This document shows, piece after piece, positions 49,285-61,670 of a DNA stretch of 64,000 nucleotides. The stretch is from Xylaria sp. FL1777. Its lineage: Eukaryota > Ascomycota > Sordariomycetes > Xylariales > Xylariaceae. How positions within the stretch are numbered: position 1 is the first letter of the stretch; every line of letters begins with the position of its first letter. The translations under genes and the position numbers were made by a program. The notes beneath the pieces are model-generated. The model saw only the letters and a program-made list of their open reading frames with translations. It made no database searches and was not told the DNA's origin. Where the stretch lies: contig MU400680.1 of the NCBI GenBank assembly GCA_022578965.1, positions 26,076 to 90,075 of the forward strand, written 5' to 3'.

Positions 49285-51547
49285 TTACATGAACATGTTC
49301 GTCGTCTCGCCGTATTTCTTCGACGACCCGGGAGCCGTGTAATCGATGCCGGCAACGCTCGTGAGGTCCTGCTCAAAGCGGGCCTGGATCTTGGTGACGG
49401 ACTCGAGGGTCTTGAGGTCGAGGCGGATGCCATCGAAAGCTGCGAGGCTCTCGGCGGCCTTGACCACGTTCTTAATCTGTCTACCGTTGAGGTCGTGCTC
49501 GGCGAGTATGCGGAGACCGTCCTCGTTGATGTCGACGCCGCCAGGCACGCGCGAGCAGAAGTTGCGCCAGATCTGCAAACGCGAGGCCTGACTAAGGTCC
49601 GTGTAGCGGATCGGGATGTGGATGCGTGATTTGAAGGCGTCGTCGAATGTGTTGACACGGTTTGTTGTTAGGAAGAGGATCCCCGTGTAGTATTCTAGCA
49701 CACGCAGAAAGACACTGACCATCGCGTTTCTATGGAGATCGTGCAACGATCGGCGCTCGAGGAACACGTCCGCCTCGTCTATCAATAGCACAGCGCGCCA
49801 AGTAGACGTCATATCCATGATTCTGGTCAAGCTGTCGTCAAGAGTGGTGCTTGAAACACCTAAGTCGCCCGATGATACCATATATAGTGGGCGCTGAACG
49901 TATTCCGCGACGCACTCAGCCGTCAAGGTCTTTCCCACGCCGGGCGGTCCGTGTAGCACGCACACAAGTCCCTGGCCCTTGCCATCCACAATATCATCCA
50001 TGCTCTCGCGCTCTTTGGAGTGCATGGATACTAGTGCTTGAACCGTCTTCTTGGTGTTGGGATCCAGCACGAGATCGTCGAAGCACTGCTTGTTCCACTG
50101 GATTGGCGAGATGTTGTCGACGAAGAACTCGAGGAACTTCTTGGCTGTGAACGAGAACCCGCGCACTGTAGAGTTCGTCAGAAGCGCGTCTTCGTCAGAA
50201 AGCTTCTCGTACGTCGGCTGCTCCGAGGCGAAATGCGTCTTGCCGGCTGCCTTACGACGTGCCTTTTCCCGTTTTGCTGCTTCACCGACCGAGTCCTTTA
50301 CACGAAACATGTCATTGGCATCAAGGCGGTGGTAAGTTTTGCAGTCAATCATCTACTCATAGTCGTTAGTTCACGTTCATATGACTGCTTCGTTGTCGCG
50401 TCCTTTTAAACGGATAAATAGGTAGAACACTTACGATGCGACCCTGGATATTGATACGTGCATATCCCCTTTCTGTCTTCTTGACGGCAATCCCGTCGTA
50501 TGTCTTGAAATGCTGTCCGATATAGCTCTCGAACTTCCTGCCGCGCGTGAGGAGATGCTCGCGTACTTCCTCGGCCTCCTCGTGCAGATCAAGTGGCCGC
50601 GCGTCGATGCTGCGAAGATCGCGGTTCCCGCGATACTTGGGGATGAAAAGCTCCATTTTGCGCTCGCCCACTTTCTCACCGTCGTAGTCCGTGTAGTGGG
50701 TAACAATGTTAAACCCAGGAACCTCACCGCCATCATACCAGCTGCTGAAGACCCTGAACGCACGGTGCTGCTCTAATACCTTGGTGTGAACGATGGTCTT
50801 CGGTGCGAAGAGCGTCCAGAGGTGATCGTAAGTAATGGCCTTCACTTCACCGGCAATGCACACCTCATAGGCCTCGATATCAGCCTTGAAGTGCGTCTGG
50901 ATCCACTCTAGTAGTAGGTTAAGATGAGACATGCTCTCCTCGTCTTCCTTGAATCGCTCCCGGCCGACCTCCTCCAGCTGCTGGCGATGATAGAAGAGGG
51001 AATAATAAGGCATCGCGATCTGCACGTCGTTGACATTTATGGGATCGGAGTAGTAGTTCCCAATGACGTCTTTGAGAAGCTGACGGAGAGGCTGCGGATT
51101 GACGTACAACCGTGTATGCTCCAATTCATCGTAGGGACTAAACTGACGGACGATGCAAAAGGCGAAGAGCCGCCACCAATCCTTCTGCTGAGGCTTTGTG
51201 ACCTCGCCTTTGCGCTCCTCGAAATAGACCTCGTCTTTGTCGTCATATCGGCTATCGAGGTGCTTGATCTCGCATTTCATGACGCCGTCTCCCTCAGAGC
51301 TGTCGGTCTGTGACGAGGTCTCTTCCACGGATTCGACATCAGTCTCCGACCCTGTCGAGCCCGTCGCTTCTGGTTTTTTGTCCTCCTCCTTCGCCGAGCT
51401 TTCGAGCTTTGTATGCCGACAGTGCTCGCAGACTTCTGGTTTCTGTTCTGGTTTACGACGGCTGCCTGTGGGCGGAATGGTGCCCTTACGCACCGCAGCC
51501 CGGTTTGGCATCTTGCGAATGTGTATGACAGGCACAGGGGTAGACAT
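49285..51547 (-). CDS. AAA+ ATPase with N-terminal DUF7025-type region
   Basis: Two exons, 51547-50435 and 50352-49285, phase 0, 726 residues. The frame is open upstream to 51658 but only through a TTG; the first ATG is at 51547. The N-terminus carries a CEHC pair (Cys40, Cys43) and an acidic Ser/Glu stretch. Residues about 110-370 are the fungal DUF7025-like region (LWTLFAPKTIVHTKVLEQHRAFRVFSS). The second exon holds the ATPase: Walker A GPPGVGKT (Lys512), Walker B LLIDEADVFLE (Asp563/Glu564), sensor-1 FLTTNRVNTFDDAFKSRIHI, and the lid helix NGRQIKNVVKAA. Such proteins form rings and remodel or unfold protein partners; the client is unknown. Filamentous fungi have many copies of this family, with one or two per cluster of accessory genes. 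All motifs are intact. Confidence 0.9.
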
Positions 51548-52280
51548 GGAAAGTGGTGATTCGCTCAGTCTAGAAGTTGCAGAGTAGGTGCCTAAGGCAA
51601 TAGAGTTAAGGCGGTTTACCAGAATCTGTGAGAAGGCGTTTCGAGATCCGGATGCCAAGAGATGCGAGCTGGTGTGAGTAAAGAGGTTGTTGAAAACAAT
51701 TGTGTCCTGATAAGGTTGATCTGGGAGAAACCTTGCTTGGTCCCCTCCTTGGCCCGAGTATCAATCTCAAACTACTTGTAGGTTGGTATCCGGCTCGATC
51801 GATACTGCATGTGCTCGCCTAGAAGGATGAAGCAGACCTAGGTAGAGGCGGGCTTGCAGACGACGGGTCACGGGGAATCTTATAAACAGCCTGCAGGTAC
51901 CTTCTTTGGCGGCCGCTGGACTTGAGCAACCACTCGGATGACAGTCTGGCTGTTGCAGTACAACAGAAGCGCTGCTGCGGTAGGCAGGCATGTAGGCAAA
52001 CACAGGCACTTTGCAATGTCAGACTCTGTCTGCTCCAATCGCCGTGGCGTCAGCTCTACCTCTCCCTACCTAGTATACCTATACTAGCTACTCCATACCT
52101 ACTACCGGTACGTAGTATAGGTAGGTAGTAGGCCAGCCGCAGGGCAGCGCCGTGCAACAAGGCCCCTTGTCAGCACCGCGGCAACGCGGCAGAACTAGAA
52201 CTGCTGCGGCTTCATCCCTTCATCCCTTCATCTTCTTTACCTGTTCCCCTTCGAGCTAGGCATCAAAGCCGTGGCTCCTT

Positions 52281-52306
52281 GTGCGTGCGTGCGTGCGTGC
52301 GTGCGT
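52281..52306. repeat. (GTGC)n microsatellite
   Basis: Six and a half exact GTGC copies, 26 bases. Confidence 0.95.
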
Positions 52307-55300
52307 ACAGTGTGGGCGGACACGCGCCCACTCCAGGCCGCGTCCACTCTAGACTATAAGCCCCATGTTTTTCCAGGTGTTAGCTGGAAAAGGCGTATGA
52401 GCTATGAGCTATGAGCTGGTGTGTGAGCGTGTGAGCTGGTGTATGGGCTGCTGGCTGTCTGCGGTTCGCCGACCGGTCTGCCTTATTGTTGCCTTGCCTT
52501 GTTCGGGCTGTGCATCGTTCACGACGTGTTACTCACACGCTGGTGGGGAATTGTGGAGGAGAACCAAGACAATGAGTAATACCTAGTACTTATGGCTGGA
52601 GGAATCTAGGCAGAATCTCTAAGTAAGGTTAGAGCCGTTCTTAGAGCCGTTCAATAATGCACATTGCATTCACATCTAGCAGGTACTGAGCTAAGGTATA
52701 CATACCTAGTATACATGCAAGTGGAACCGGCTGACTGGACGCAGAAGCTGTAAGATATCGGTAGATAGATAGGTACCTAGATAAATAGTTGCTTCCTACC
52801 TGGCATAAGACATCTGGAGTTAGATAACCTAGGTACCTAGGTACATAGACTGCGAACCACCTGGCACTGTTCAGAGGTTCTAGCTAAGCCCCTTGTAGTT
52901 AAGTGGTAGATACCTAGCTATAGTGGAGCATCCCCAGAATCCCGACAACGGACATGTTATCTCACAGTAACCTAGGTACCTAACCCAAGTAGGTAATAGT
53001 ATACTTATTAATTCTCCTTTACCTAAGCTCCTAATAGGTAACAAATAGACAAGTCTAGATCTGATGTCAGATCATGATGCACCTATGAAGGATTGACAGG
53101 TGATTTTGATTAAGAAGCTAAATAGGCCTGCTATCTTTCGCCACATCGTAAGTTGTAGATGACTCTTGTTCTATACTTAAGCACGCCGATACCTACCGAA
53201 TTCAGATAGCTAGCTGAGCGATTAACGATATTGCAGGTTGCTGCCTGTACTTAATGGCGCTAAAGAAAGAAACAGATGTATATTACAGCAGTCGGCATAT
53301 CTCATGTGTCTACAATTATTTCGGAACAACATTCCCAAACTCAATTAAAGTGACAGTGACTAATGCAACAAGAGTCATGAGTGCCTATTCTAAATCAGTA
53401 TTTAATATTACCTAGCTGTTAGATTTCAAAGCCGTATACAACACATAGCTAGTATAAACCTTGAGTTAGACAATAAGGCGTTGAGGACTACATGTAGACA
53501 TGAGAGATTCATCACAGTTCTAACAAGCTATCTAAACAAAGTTTCTAAATCACTCACACTTGTTAAACTTATATAGCGCCTGCAGACGCATTTCCCCTCA
53601 ACGTGGCTCTATTCACTTGAGTATGGGGTCGCGGATTCGTCACCCTTTTTTGTTGCGTATATACCTAGCAGCTAGCTACTTAGATTAGTGAGCTTTCAGA
53701 TATCAAGATGGAAACAATGCAACTTGGACCATACCCCTAAAGCAAGTTCTTAGTCATCGCTACATCCAACTTTGATAGGTAACACATCCTATAAATCCTT
53801 CGAGAAATTAATTCAATATGATAAATAGTTTATATCGTATACTACCGCCACAACAAGTTTCAACATTAATAACACTATCAATTGACTACTCCCCAGATAC
53901 AATACTTATGCATACACTTATAGGAGCATATCGAAAGTATTTTCAATCTACCTCTTATACTTTGTACTGATATAATAAGAGCTGGCGTCAGGGATTGGAA
54001 CTGAGAAATTGACTCTTTCAGAATACAATAATCTATTATGGTTGCCAAGGTCCATTGCCCCCTTCTTCCTCCGGACTCTGCCGAGCTTGGTGGCTGTGCT
54101 TGACTCTATACGCAGTATACAATTGTTCCGCCTTTCCTAACCTCCGGGGGTCCGCCAACTCAGATAAGCGAGGGCTGAATAGCTTCACTTCTAAACACTG
54201 GGGACAGTCTCGATAGATCTCAGTTCAGCGTAGCACGGTCTAGGTGTCTCACCGAGCTTCGAATTCGGATAGTGTACAAGGTGTTCAGCGCGTTCAGCGC
54301 GTGTAATAAGTGACTGCTGCTTCAATGACGCCTTTCATTTCAAGGCCAGGCACTGCGAAGGAACCATTCAATGACAAATCCCATTTCTCCTTTGACTAGC
54401 TGTAGCCATATGGAGGCGCCTCACAGATGGTATAAACATGAAGATAGACGAAAGATTAGCATATTTTATTACTAGACCATTCATTTTCGAAGTCGTTTCT
54501 TGAACTGTTGGAAGGAATCTTACACGACGAGTAAGGCTATTAGGAATGAGCGATCTGGTCTAGATCTGACTTGTCCATGATCTCATAGAGGGCCGCGTAA
54601 TTGATATGTGTTGACGGCTACTGAAGAAGTAATGGGAGCAATTTTTGTTTGCGTATCATACCATCGGGAAATAATTTCCTGACATCGGCAAAATACTTTG
54701 ACCTTTCAGATTGTATGGCTTAGGTGACAGCCATAAAGAGAGAGTCGGTTGATGAATTAGCGGAGTAGGATACGATGAATCCCACGAAAGGGATATCGGC
54801 GTCCTTGACAATGAGAACTTTGAATATATAAGAACGAGATGGGTTGATATTTGCATTAGTGAAAAGCCATGAGGACAGCTGTCCGACCTTGGTGTCGCTT
54901 ATACAATAATATATTTTATGAGGGCTCGAATTTGTCCTCTGAGTGCTCCATGCCGCCTCACCTCGAATTCTCAAATGATTGTTAGTGGTAGAACGGAAAA
55001 GGGAATATGTCTTCATTGGGGGGGGGATTTCGTTGATGTGTGCTTGCAGTTTGTGACCACCTCAGTCGATTCGTGTTAATGAGGGGGAACCATCATCCTA
55101 TGATGCTCTACTCATCCACATGACTAGACCAGGGTCCGGTCAGGTATGAGCGCAATACCGTATCTACTCAATGTAGCCGGGTCGGAGTGTACATTTGGAG
55201 GGAGCCTTTGAGCTTATAAAATAGGCCTAGGTCTTCTGGAGAGAGAAAGGAGCCGATGAGTGGGTGATGTTATCAATGTTGAGTGACGTGGGAGGGGTTA

Positions 55301-56400
55301 GATTTCCCAAAATAAACTATTCGTTCATTTTGATAATGCGAATTCTCATCTTCCCTGGGCCATATCATCAAGCCCTAGATTTGGAAATCATTTAGGGAGT
55401 CGATGATTAGATGTGCGCTGGATTTAAAAATACGAGGCGATACTTCGCATAGAGAGCAGAACAAGTCTGTATCTGGGAGGCTGTGAGCATGCCTGGAAAA
55501 TTCGGTATCCAACGCTACCCTTAGTAAACCTACGCTATGTTAACTCTAGAACTTTCTTTCTCGCTCTGATAGACTTTCCATTCGTGATCCGTACCTTCTG
55601 CCAGGTCGAATATGTAAGGAGTTATAGCTCCATTAGACGTATCTAGCACATACGCAGTAGAGAATGGGCACAAGTCTATGATGTATAAGCGTGAAACTAA
55701 GAAAGAGTGTCTCTCTTGTGGCACGGGCAGACGCAGGTAAAACTAGCTTTTAGCACAAAACTCGATAAATCAGGTCGCGAATTATCCCGTTCGGGATAAA
55801 TTCGACGTAAAGAGGTGGAATCAAGAAAGCTATGACGGTGTTTACGGAGTATTCCGCGAGGGTTGCGGTGGATATGTGGATGTTGGGGTGGCATAAATAC
55901 TTACCTTACCGACATATACGTACTTTTATGTACATGGTGCCGAAGCGAACAACACCTTACGCGGTAGACGCAGATAACCTCCCATGCGTTTGACGTAAGC
56001 AGGCCATGCTGAACCAGGGAGGCGATTATCTAACTAGGTAGGTATAATGTAGGTTGTTAAGGTTGTTAAGGTTAGCTGGCCGTCTGTCCGTCGACGGCTA
56101 AGGCCGCACCGCACGGGTAAGGTGACACGAGCCTCACACCGAAGGCGGGATTTTCTTCATACCTGCGATGTACACTCCAGCAGAGCAGAGCACACATGCA
56201 TGCTATTATACACCCTGTAGGTCTAAGGTCGCATGGATGTAGCCCTCTCTGTGTTTTACCTGCCTGCCTACCTACCTACCTGGGTAGGCTGGACGGACTC
56301 ATTTCCTTGCTTTGGAAGACGGTGGCTCGGAAACATGCATCGTGATATGGTGAATCCCATGTTGTAATTCGCTCGCAGCCTTGATTTTTTTTTGTTTTTC

Positions 56401-56418
56401 TCTCTCTCTCTCTCTCTC
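56401..56418. repeat. (TC)9 microsatellite
   Basis: Nine TC dinucleotides following a T-rich tract. Confidence 0.9.
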
Positions 56419-58688
56419 CTGTCTCGTTTCGAGCTCACCTCCTTATATGTCCTGGACTAATGCAAGCCACGTGAATTCGTCCATGTCGCATTCGGGTGTT
56501 TCTGTTTCATGAATTGCATTATCGCCGTGCTGCACTCCTGTAAGTCCGAGCAAGCTCCCCTTGTTTGTGGTAGATCCTGGATGCGTCTTGTATTCTTCAT
56601 CTGGGCAAGTTAATGTATACTAGTCTAATGCGTAGGTGGTTGGCGCATCTATATTGGGTAACGGGGAACCGGGAGCTAAAGAACCCGCCTAACCTCCCTA
56701 CTAGTGGAGCTAGTTCGACGTGGATCACGGGTGTAATTCGTGGTGTAGAGATTTCAGCGAGAAGCCATTGGTGCAAACACTTGCTGGAAGTAAATTAACC
56801 CTCCCGAGATATATGAAAACACGAAATCTTAACACCCCCTCCCAAACCCCGGGCAATCCCCGGGATGTGCTATAGCGGTGGTGCGGTGGTGGGCTGTCGG
56901 CCCGCTGTGGGGAGATGAAGTTCGTCTAGGTCTAACCTTGGTCAGCACTTGGTTATAGATGGGACTAGACTAGGAGATGATCCAGGTCCAGCCTCATAGA
57001 AGAAAGGCATTGGGGATGCATGTACGCAGTAGGTAGGCAGGTAAGTAGGTAGGCAGGTAAGGTAGGTAGTATACCGTAATATAAAAAACCAAGTTTCAAG
57101 GGGAAACCTCACGAAAACTGGGATGATCCATGCTAGAAAAATTGATTTATACTTTACTACTTTGGTGTCTTGTGTGGTATAGTGCCTACTGCGTGGTCTA
57201 CGTGTAAAACTAACTCTGCTTGTCCTTGCGTGCGTGCGTCGCAAAGGTGACGGAAGCGAATATAGTGTAGTGTACTTCGGCTCTCGTCGGCGCTATTTTA
57301 TCTAGCGCAAGTATGTGTTTATCTCAGTTGTTATTATTACTACTGCTATTATTATTGCCTCGTCGGCTATCTCGATATCCTGACCGCGCGGTGTGCGTGG
57401 GTGAATAAGATCGATCGTCTACCCGTCCACACCCTCCCCTCCGTCTGACCAAAGGATTGTGATTTTCCTGACACTGAGCAGGGCTGACGGGAACAGGTTT
57501 TGCGGGATTAGAGGTGGGGGGTTGTAGGTACTATGTAGTAGTACTGCGCATAATGGTATCAGGTGTGTAGGTAATAAAGAAGGGCGGCGGGAGAGGACGG
57601 TACCGAGATACCTACTGTACAACTCTTTTACATGCCTACATGCCTACATGCCTACCGTTTCCGCGGTGCAGCAGCACGACCACGACGGCGGCTCGGGTGC
57701 TCGGTGAAGGGCTGCCGAGGCGAGCCGCGTCCACTCACGTTCGACCGACCTTCCAGAAGGAGCCGGATTGGTCGCGAGCAGGGGTCGCCCTAGAAGCAAA
57801 ACTGACCACTGGTGACCGATTTGTATGGGCTCGTCTCTCAGCTGCACGCTACGTTGCGCGCTCTCATGGGCTGTCTCATTTCGGCAAATCCAACCCAAGC
57901 CCGCGTCCCCGCCTGGCTTGGAGCTTAGACTAGATAGAGAGAGAGGGGGGGAGATAGAGGGAAAATGGACCGTAGCGCGTGATTATATACTACCTACACC
58001 ACTGTACAGGAATGGCATACTATATACAGTATAGCGTGGGAGGAATTGGCATACTTACTGAGAGGAGATGGATGGATGAGGTGGGGGGGAAGGAGATGAA
58101 GAGGATACCGGCACTCAGTGTTATATAATATGGTAGAAGAGACATAAACCAACCAAACAATATATACCGTAGTATATAGTATATACTTAGGTTCACTGGA
58201 GTATGAGAGTATGTATGCGTAAAGAAGAGCAGGGGAAGAAACTTCCAAAAAAGATATTCGGGTAAGAGTTGGAGAGTGCCGGGATTGGTGTATCCCTCCG
58301 TATCTGACCGAAAAAATAACACATTCCCTCATGTAGTATACCTACACTGCGTATAGATGCGTCCCGTACCTACTAAACCTCACCGAGGCAGTCTCAAGCG
58401 AGTGACACGATGAGTGGCGTGTGCGGGTGCGAGAGAGAGATGTAGTGGACGTGTAAGGTAAAGCAGCGCGGCAATAACATGGAATGCGCAGGCTCTCGGC
58501 ACCTTTCCGCCGGAACTGTCAGGTGAAGGCGGAACAGCAGACCGTGCAGCAGCAACAACAAGCAGGTTCGTTACCAACCAGAAGCCCGCTCGGGGTCTAC
58601 ATTGATTATCTCGACGATCAGTGTCGAACGGCCGGCCTGGTGTCATCAGATGACAGGCAGACTGCAGCAACCCAGCAGCCGGTTGAGC

Positions 58689-58906
58689 GAATTAGTCGAA
58701 TTAGTCGAATTGGTCGAATTAGTCAAAGTCGGGGCTGACCTGAGCAAAGCCTGATGGGACAGCGTGGACAGCGTAGACAGCGTACCATCGGCTTGCCGTG
58801 CTTGGGCGTGTCCTTGGGCGGCCGTGGGTGTGTCTGTGTGCGTGCGCGGGTGGTCGTCGGACGAGAAAAAAAATGGAAAAATGGACAGAATGGACAGAAT
58901 GGACAA
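58689..58906. repeat. Three separate tandem repeats, all with a 9-base period
   Basis: GAATTAGTC four times (58689-58724, third copy has one change), GACAGCGTR three times (58758-58784), ATGGACAGA two and a bit times (58881-58906). The units are unrelated in sequence but identical in length. On the minus strand they fall in one open frame and would encode Thr-Asn-Ser, Thr-Leu-Ser and Leu-Ser-Ile repeats. Confidence 0.85.
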
Positions 58907-60233
58907 TTTCCCACCTTTGGCTCCCACGGTTACTCGTCTACCCCTCGGTCGAAAGCAGCGAATCCAAATGCAGCAAAATTTCACGCCACCCCATTGGCCG
59001 ATTAATGCTGTCGGGTGATGGCACAGCAGGGAAACGGTGGAAGGGAGCAGACAATTCGCAAAATGGAAGAAAAAGAAAAAAAGACAGGACAGGAGAGCAT
59101 CCTTCATACCGATTTTCTGGGGCAGGCTGTTGTAGATGGTTACATACACTAGGTCTATGGCGTCGCAGAGCTCGCGTGCGTCGGTCCCCCCGCGTTTCTG
59201 CCGCCTCACTGTTCCCTCGACCGTTTTATTTTCGTCCTTGCTCCCTTTGCTCTCCCCCCTTCCCTCGTGTGCGATGTAGTCGCGACCTGGAAACCGCCGA
59301 CGGACTGGGTGCGGGCACAGAGAAGCGTATCGCTGTGTGGAAGTCTCCATCTTCGGCCAATCTGCATGGTTGATTATGCCGGCGACGGCTGTGATTGGTA
59401 ACTTGCGGCTCACTGGTGTTTCGACGGAGCAGCATTGGATGTATACCTGGATTTTGAGGGTCACATCCGCCGTAGCCCGAGAAAATAAAATTAAAAATTA
59501 AATAAAAAAAAAAAACAAAAATAAAAAAATTAATTGTCTGGATATCGAAGTGGAAAATCTCGATAAGCTCGCACTCTTCGCCGACAGCAAAGACCGTGCG
59601 CTTCGGCGTGTTGGCTGTGTCGTTTGAGGTGAAGCTTCACTTTCCGGGTCCTTGGCTTGAAAAGGCCTGCTTTTAGATAGACTGGCCGTAGAGTGCAGAA
59701 GAGTGCAGAGCAGAGAGGAGGAAGCTGGGCCAAGCGATTATGTGATCCCGGTTGCCAGACGCCTGAGCGACGACTTACACTAATCAGCTATAAGGTGGCC
59801 AAACACCTCCCTACCCTGGAAGGCGTACGTGCCACCATACCAAGTCGCCGAGTTGAGACTAGCCCAGATGCTCGACTCACGATGCTCCTGTGCGAGGTTC
59901 CCCGCTGCATAAGTCGCGTCCGAATTAGTCCAAGTTTGGGTTCCCGTGGGGAGGCCATAACGCTGTTGCGGCGACGAGGAGAGCGATGGTGCTGCTGGAA
60001 CACCCAACACACAACCAACCCGTTACGTGCTCAATACTAATAATAAAAGCATGTCATCAGCAGCGCAGAATGCCAATGCCAATGCCATGCCAATAAGGGG
60101 GGTGGGATCTAGGAAGCGGGTCGGGTCTCAGATCGGGGACCCGCCTTACCCTCAAGCCTGTCATAGGCTTATAGCAGAGACTTGCAAGGAGGGACGTCAG
60201 TTTTGTTTGTCCGTGATAGGCAATTGAGTACAT

Positions 60234-60269
60234 GATGTCCCTGATGTCCCTGGTGTGCCGGCTGTCCCT
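60234..60269. repeat. Further 9-base tandem repeat (GATGTCCCT)
   Basis: Two exact copies followed by two degenerate ones, GGTGTGCCG and GCTGTCCCT; period is again nine. Related CCTGTCC repeats follow to about 60371. Confidence 0.7.
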
Positions 60270-61670
60270 GTTCTGCAGCGCTTCGCGATCCCCGAGTCGC
60301 GCGCTCTCAGCTCTTCCCGTTTCAGGGTCTTGGGTCCTGTCCTGTCCTTGCCCGTCCTTGTCCGTCCCTGTCCAGATCACGACCGCGGCCATGGCTATGG
60401 CCGTGGCCATTCTACTTACCTACTTACCTTGCTTCGCTTCACCACATGGCCGCCCAGCGTGACCAAGTACATGCTGCTGTACCATGTTCGAAACAATCTC
60501 CACACTCGCGGTACATGACTTCCAATACTGCGTACAGCTACCTCTAACTGGTGGCGTAGCATCTCGCTTGCTGATGTATCTCGTATATACATACATACAC
60601 ACTGACTGACTGTACGATGTGATCGTAGTAGTGCTGGGGATTGGATAAGTGGTCACTCAGTCGCAAAGCGGTGTTGATCGCAGTGGCAACAGCAACGATA
60701 GCAATAGTAGTGACAATGGTAGTAATAAGTTATTAGTCATTAGTGTTAGTGTTAGTGTAAGCGGTAGACGCTGAATGACCATGGGAAAAGAGAGGATGTG
60801 TGTGTGTGAGAGAGAGGGAGAGGAAGAGAGAAAGACAGAGACAAAGTGATAGTGACGAGCGAACGGACGAACCCCTGACATTCTTGAATAATAATAGCGA
60901 GACCCTTCTGCTCTGCCTACTGTACGCTGCAAACTGCCTACCCACACTGCTCCGTGGAGTCATTAAAAACCATCTCTATCCACACTCGTCCCAACCCCAT
61001 CCCGTCAGGTTGAATAGTACCCAGGTACTCGTAATAGTACCCTTATACTACCTACACTATCTATACTATCTCTCTATACTACTTATACTACCGTGCTCTC
61101 GAACACGGCAGCTCCAGGTTTCCTTGTGCAACCGTGTGTCAAGACCTATAAGCCGTCTGTATACTTCTGGGGACGTATCCCCCATACATGTAAGTTATAT
61201 ATACCTGCATATCACCCGCGCCCCTTCTGGATTATATATCAAGTAAACACGCGAGAATCTCGTACGTACCTACATAATACATACTACCTTACCTGGACCA
61301 TGGCAGGGGGATAGTGCTATACTCGCTTCTGCATACCCGCGATAGCCTTCACATCGTGTAGAGCACTACCTTGGCGACTTAGCTTACCTACCTACTTCAG
61401 GTAGCTTCTGCCCAACGACACGTCCAATCCTTTCCTATTCGTCTTCTGGCCATCTAGTCCGGTATTCGTCTGTTGACTCGCGCCATCTACGCACTACACC
61501 ACCCGCGCGTGTTGTTGTATGACAGCCCAACTCCAGCACACTGTCGTCAGCGTTGGGCCTCATTCGACCCTGAGTTTAGTCTCTACGGAACAGCCGGGCG
61601 AGAAACAACGTGGCCGCCAGTCTTTCAGTATGAGGTAGCCATTATACGCTGACGACGAGTGCCTAACGAT

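Larger units (their letters stand above)
51548..61670. other. 10.1-kb region without a convincing gene
   Basis: The longest gene-poor stretch of the window. Left half (51.5-56.5 kb) is AT-rich with many GTAG/CTAC words; ACCTAGGT at 51836, 52827, 52835 and 52970, TACGCAGTA at 54109 and 55651. Right half (56.5-61.3 kb) alternates GC-rich patches (57.64-57.92, 58.48-59.45, 59.55-60.48 kb) with AT-only tracts (59486-59535). It has several 9-base tandem repeats, TACGCAGTA at 57023 and TACTGCGTA at 60526. The GC-rich patches are open in several frames on both strands; the longest is on the minus strand, 59464-58646 (272 codons, GTG start), rich in repeats and not recognisable. They might be long 5' leader or non-coding RNA exons. 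The last 300 bases are the promoter of the final gene. Confidence 0.55.

Noticed and set aside
51548..51658. Extension of the AAA ATPase by 37 residues to a TTG codon
   Set aside because: Non-ATG start with no evidence of an upstream in-frame exon.
54720..55724. Minus-strand frames 55016-54720 and 55724-55530 that look faintly protein-like (for example VLDTSNGAITPYIFD...EWKVYQS)
   Set aside because: Short, in different frames, without splice sites or a clear family; the likeness to SUKH/Smi1-type ends is too weak to claim even a pseudogene.
58646..59464. 272-codon minus-strand frame as a gene
   Set aside because: Begins with GTG, contains homopolymer-derived Phe run and simple repeats, and shows no domain; kept only as an observation about 9-base repeats.
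61659..61670. GTG start four codons upstream of the caspase-like protein
   Set aside because: Non-ATG; the ATG at 61671 follows directly and is the normal choice.
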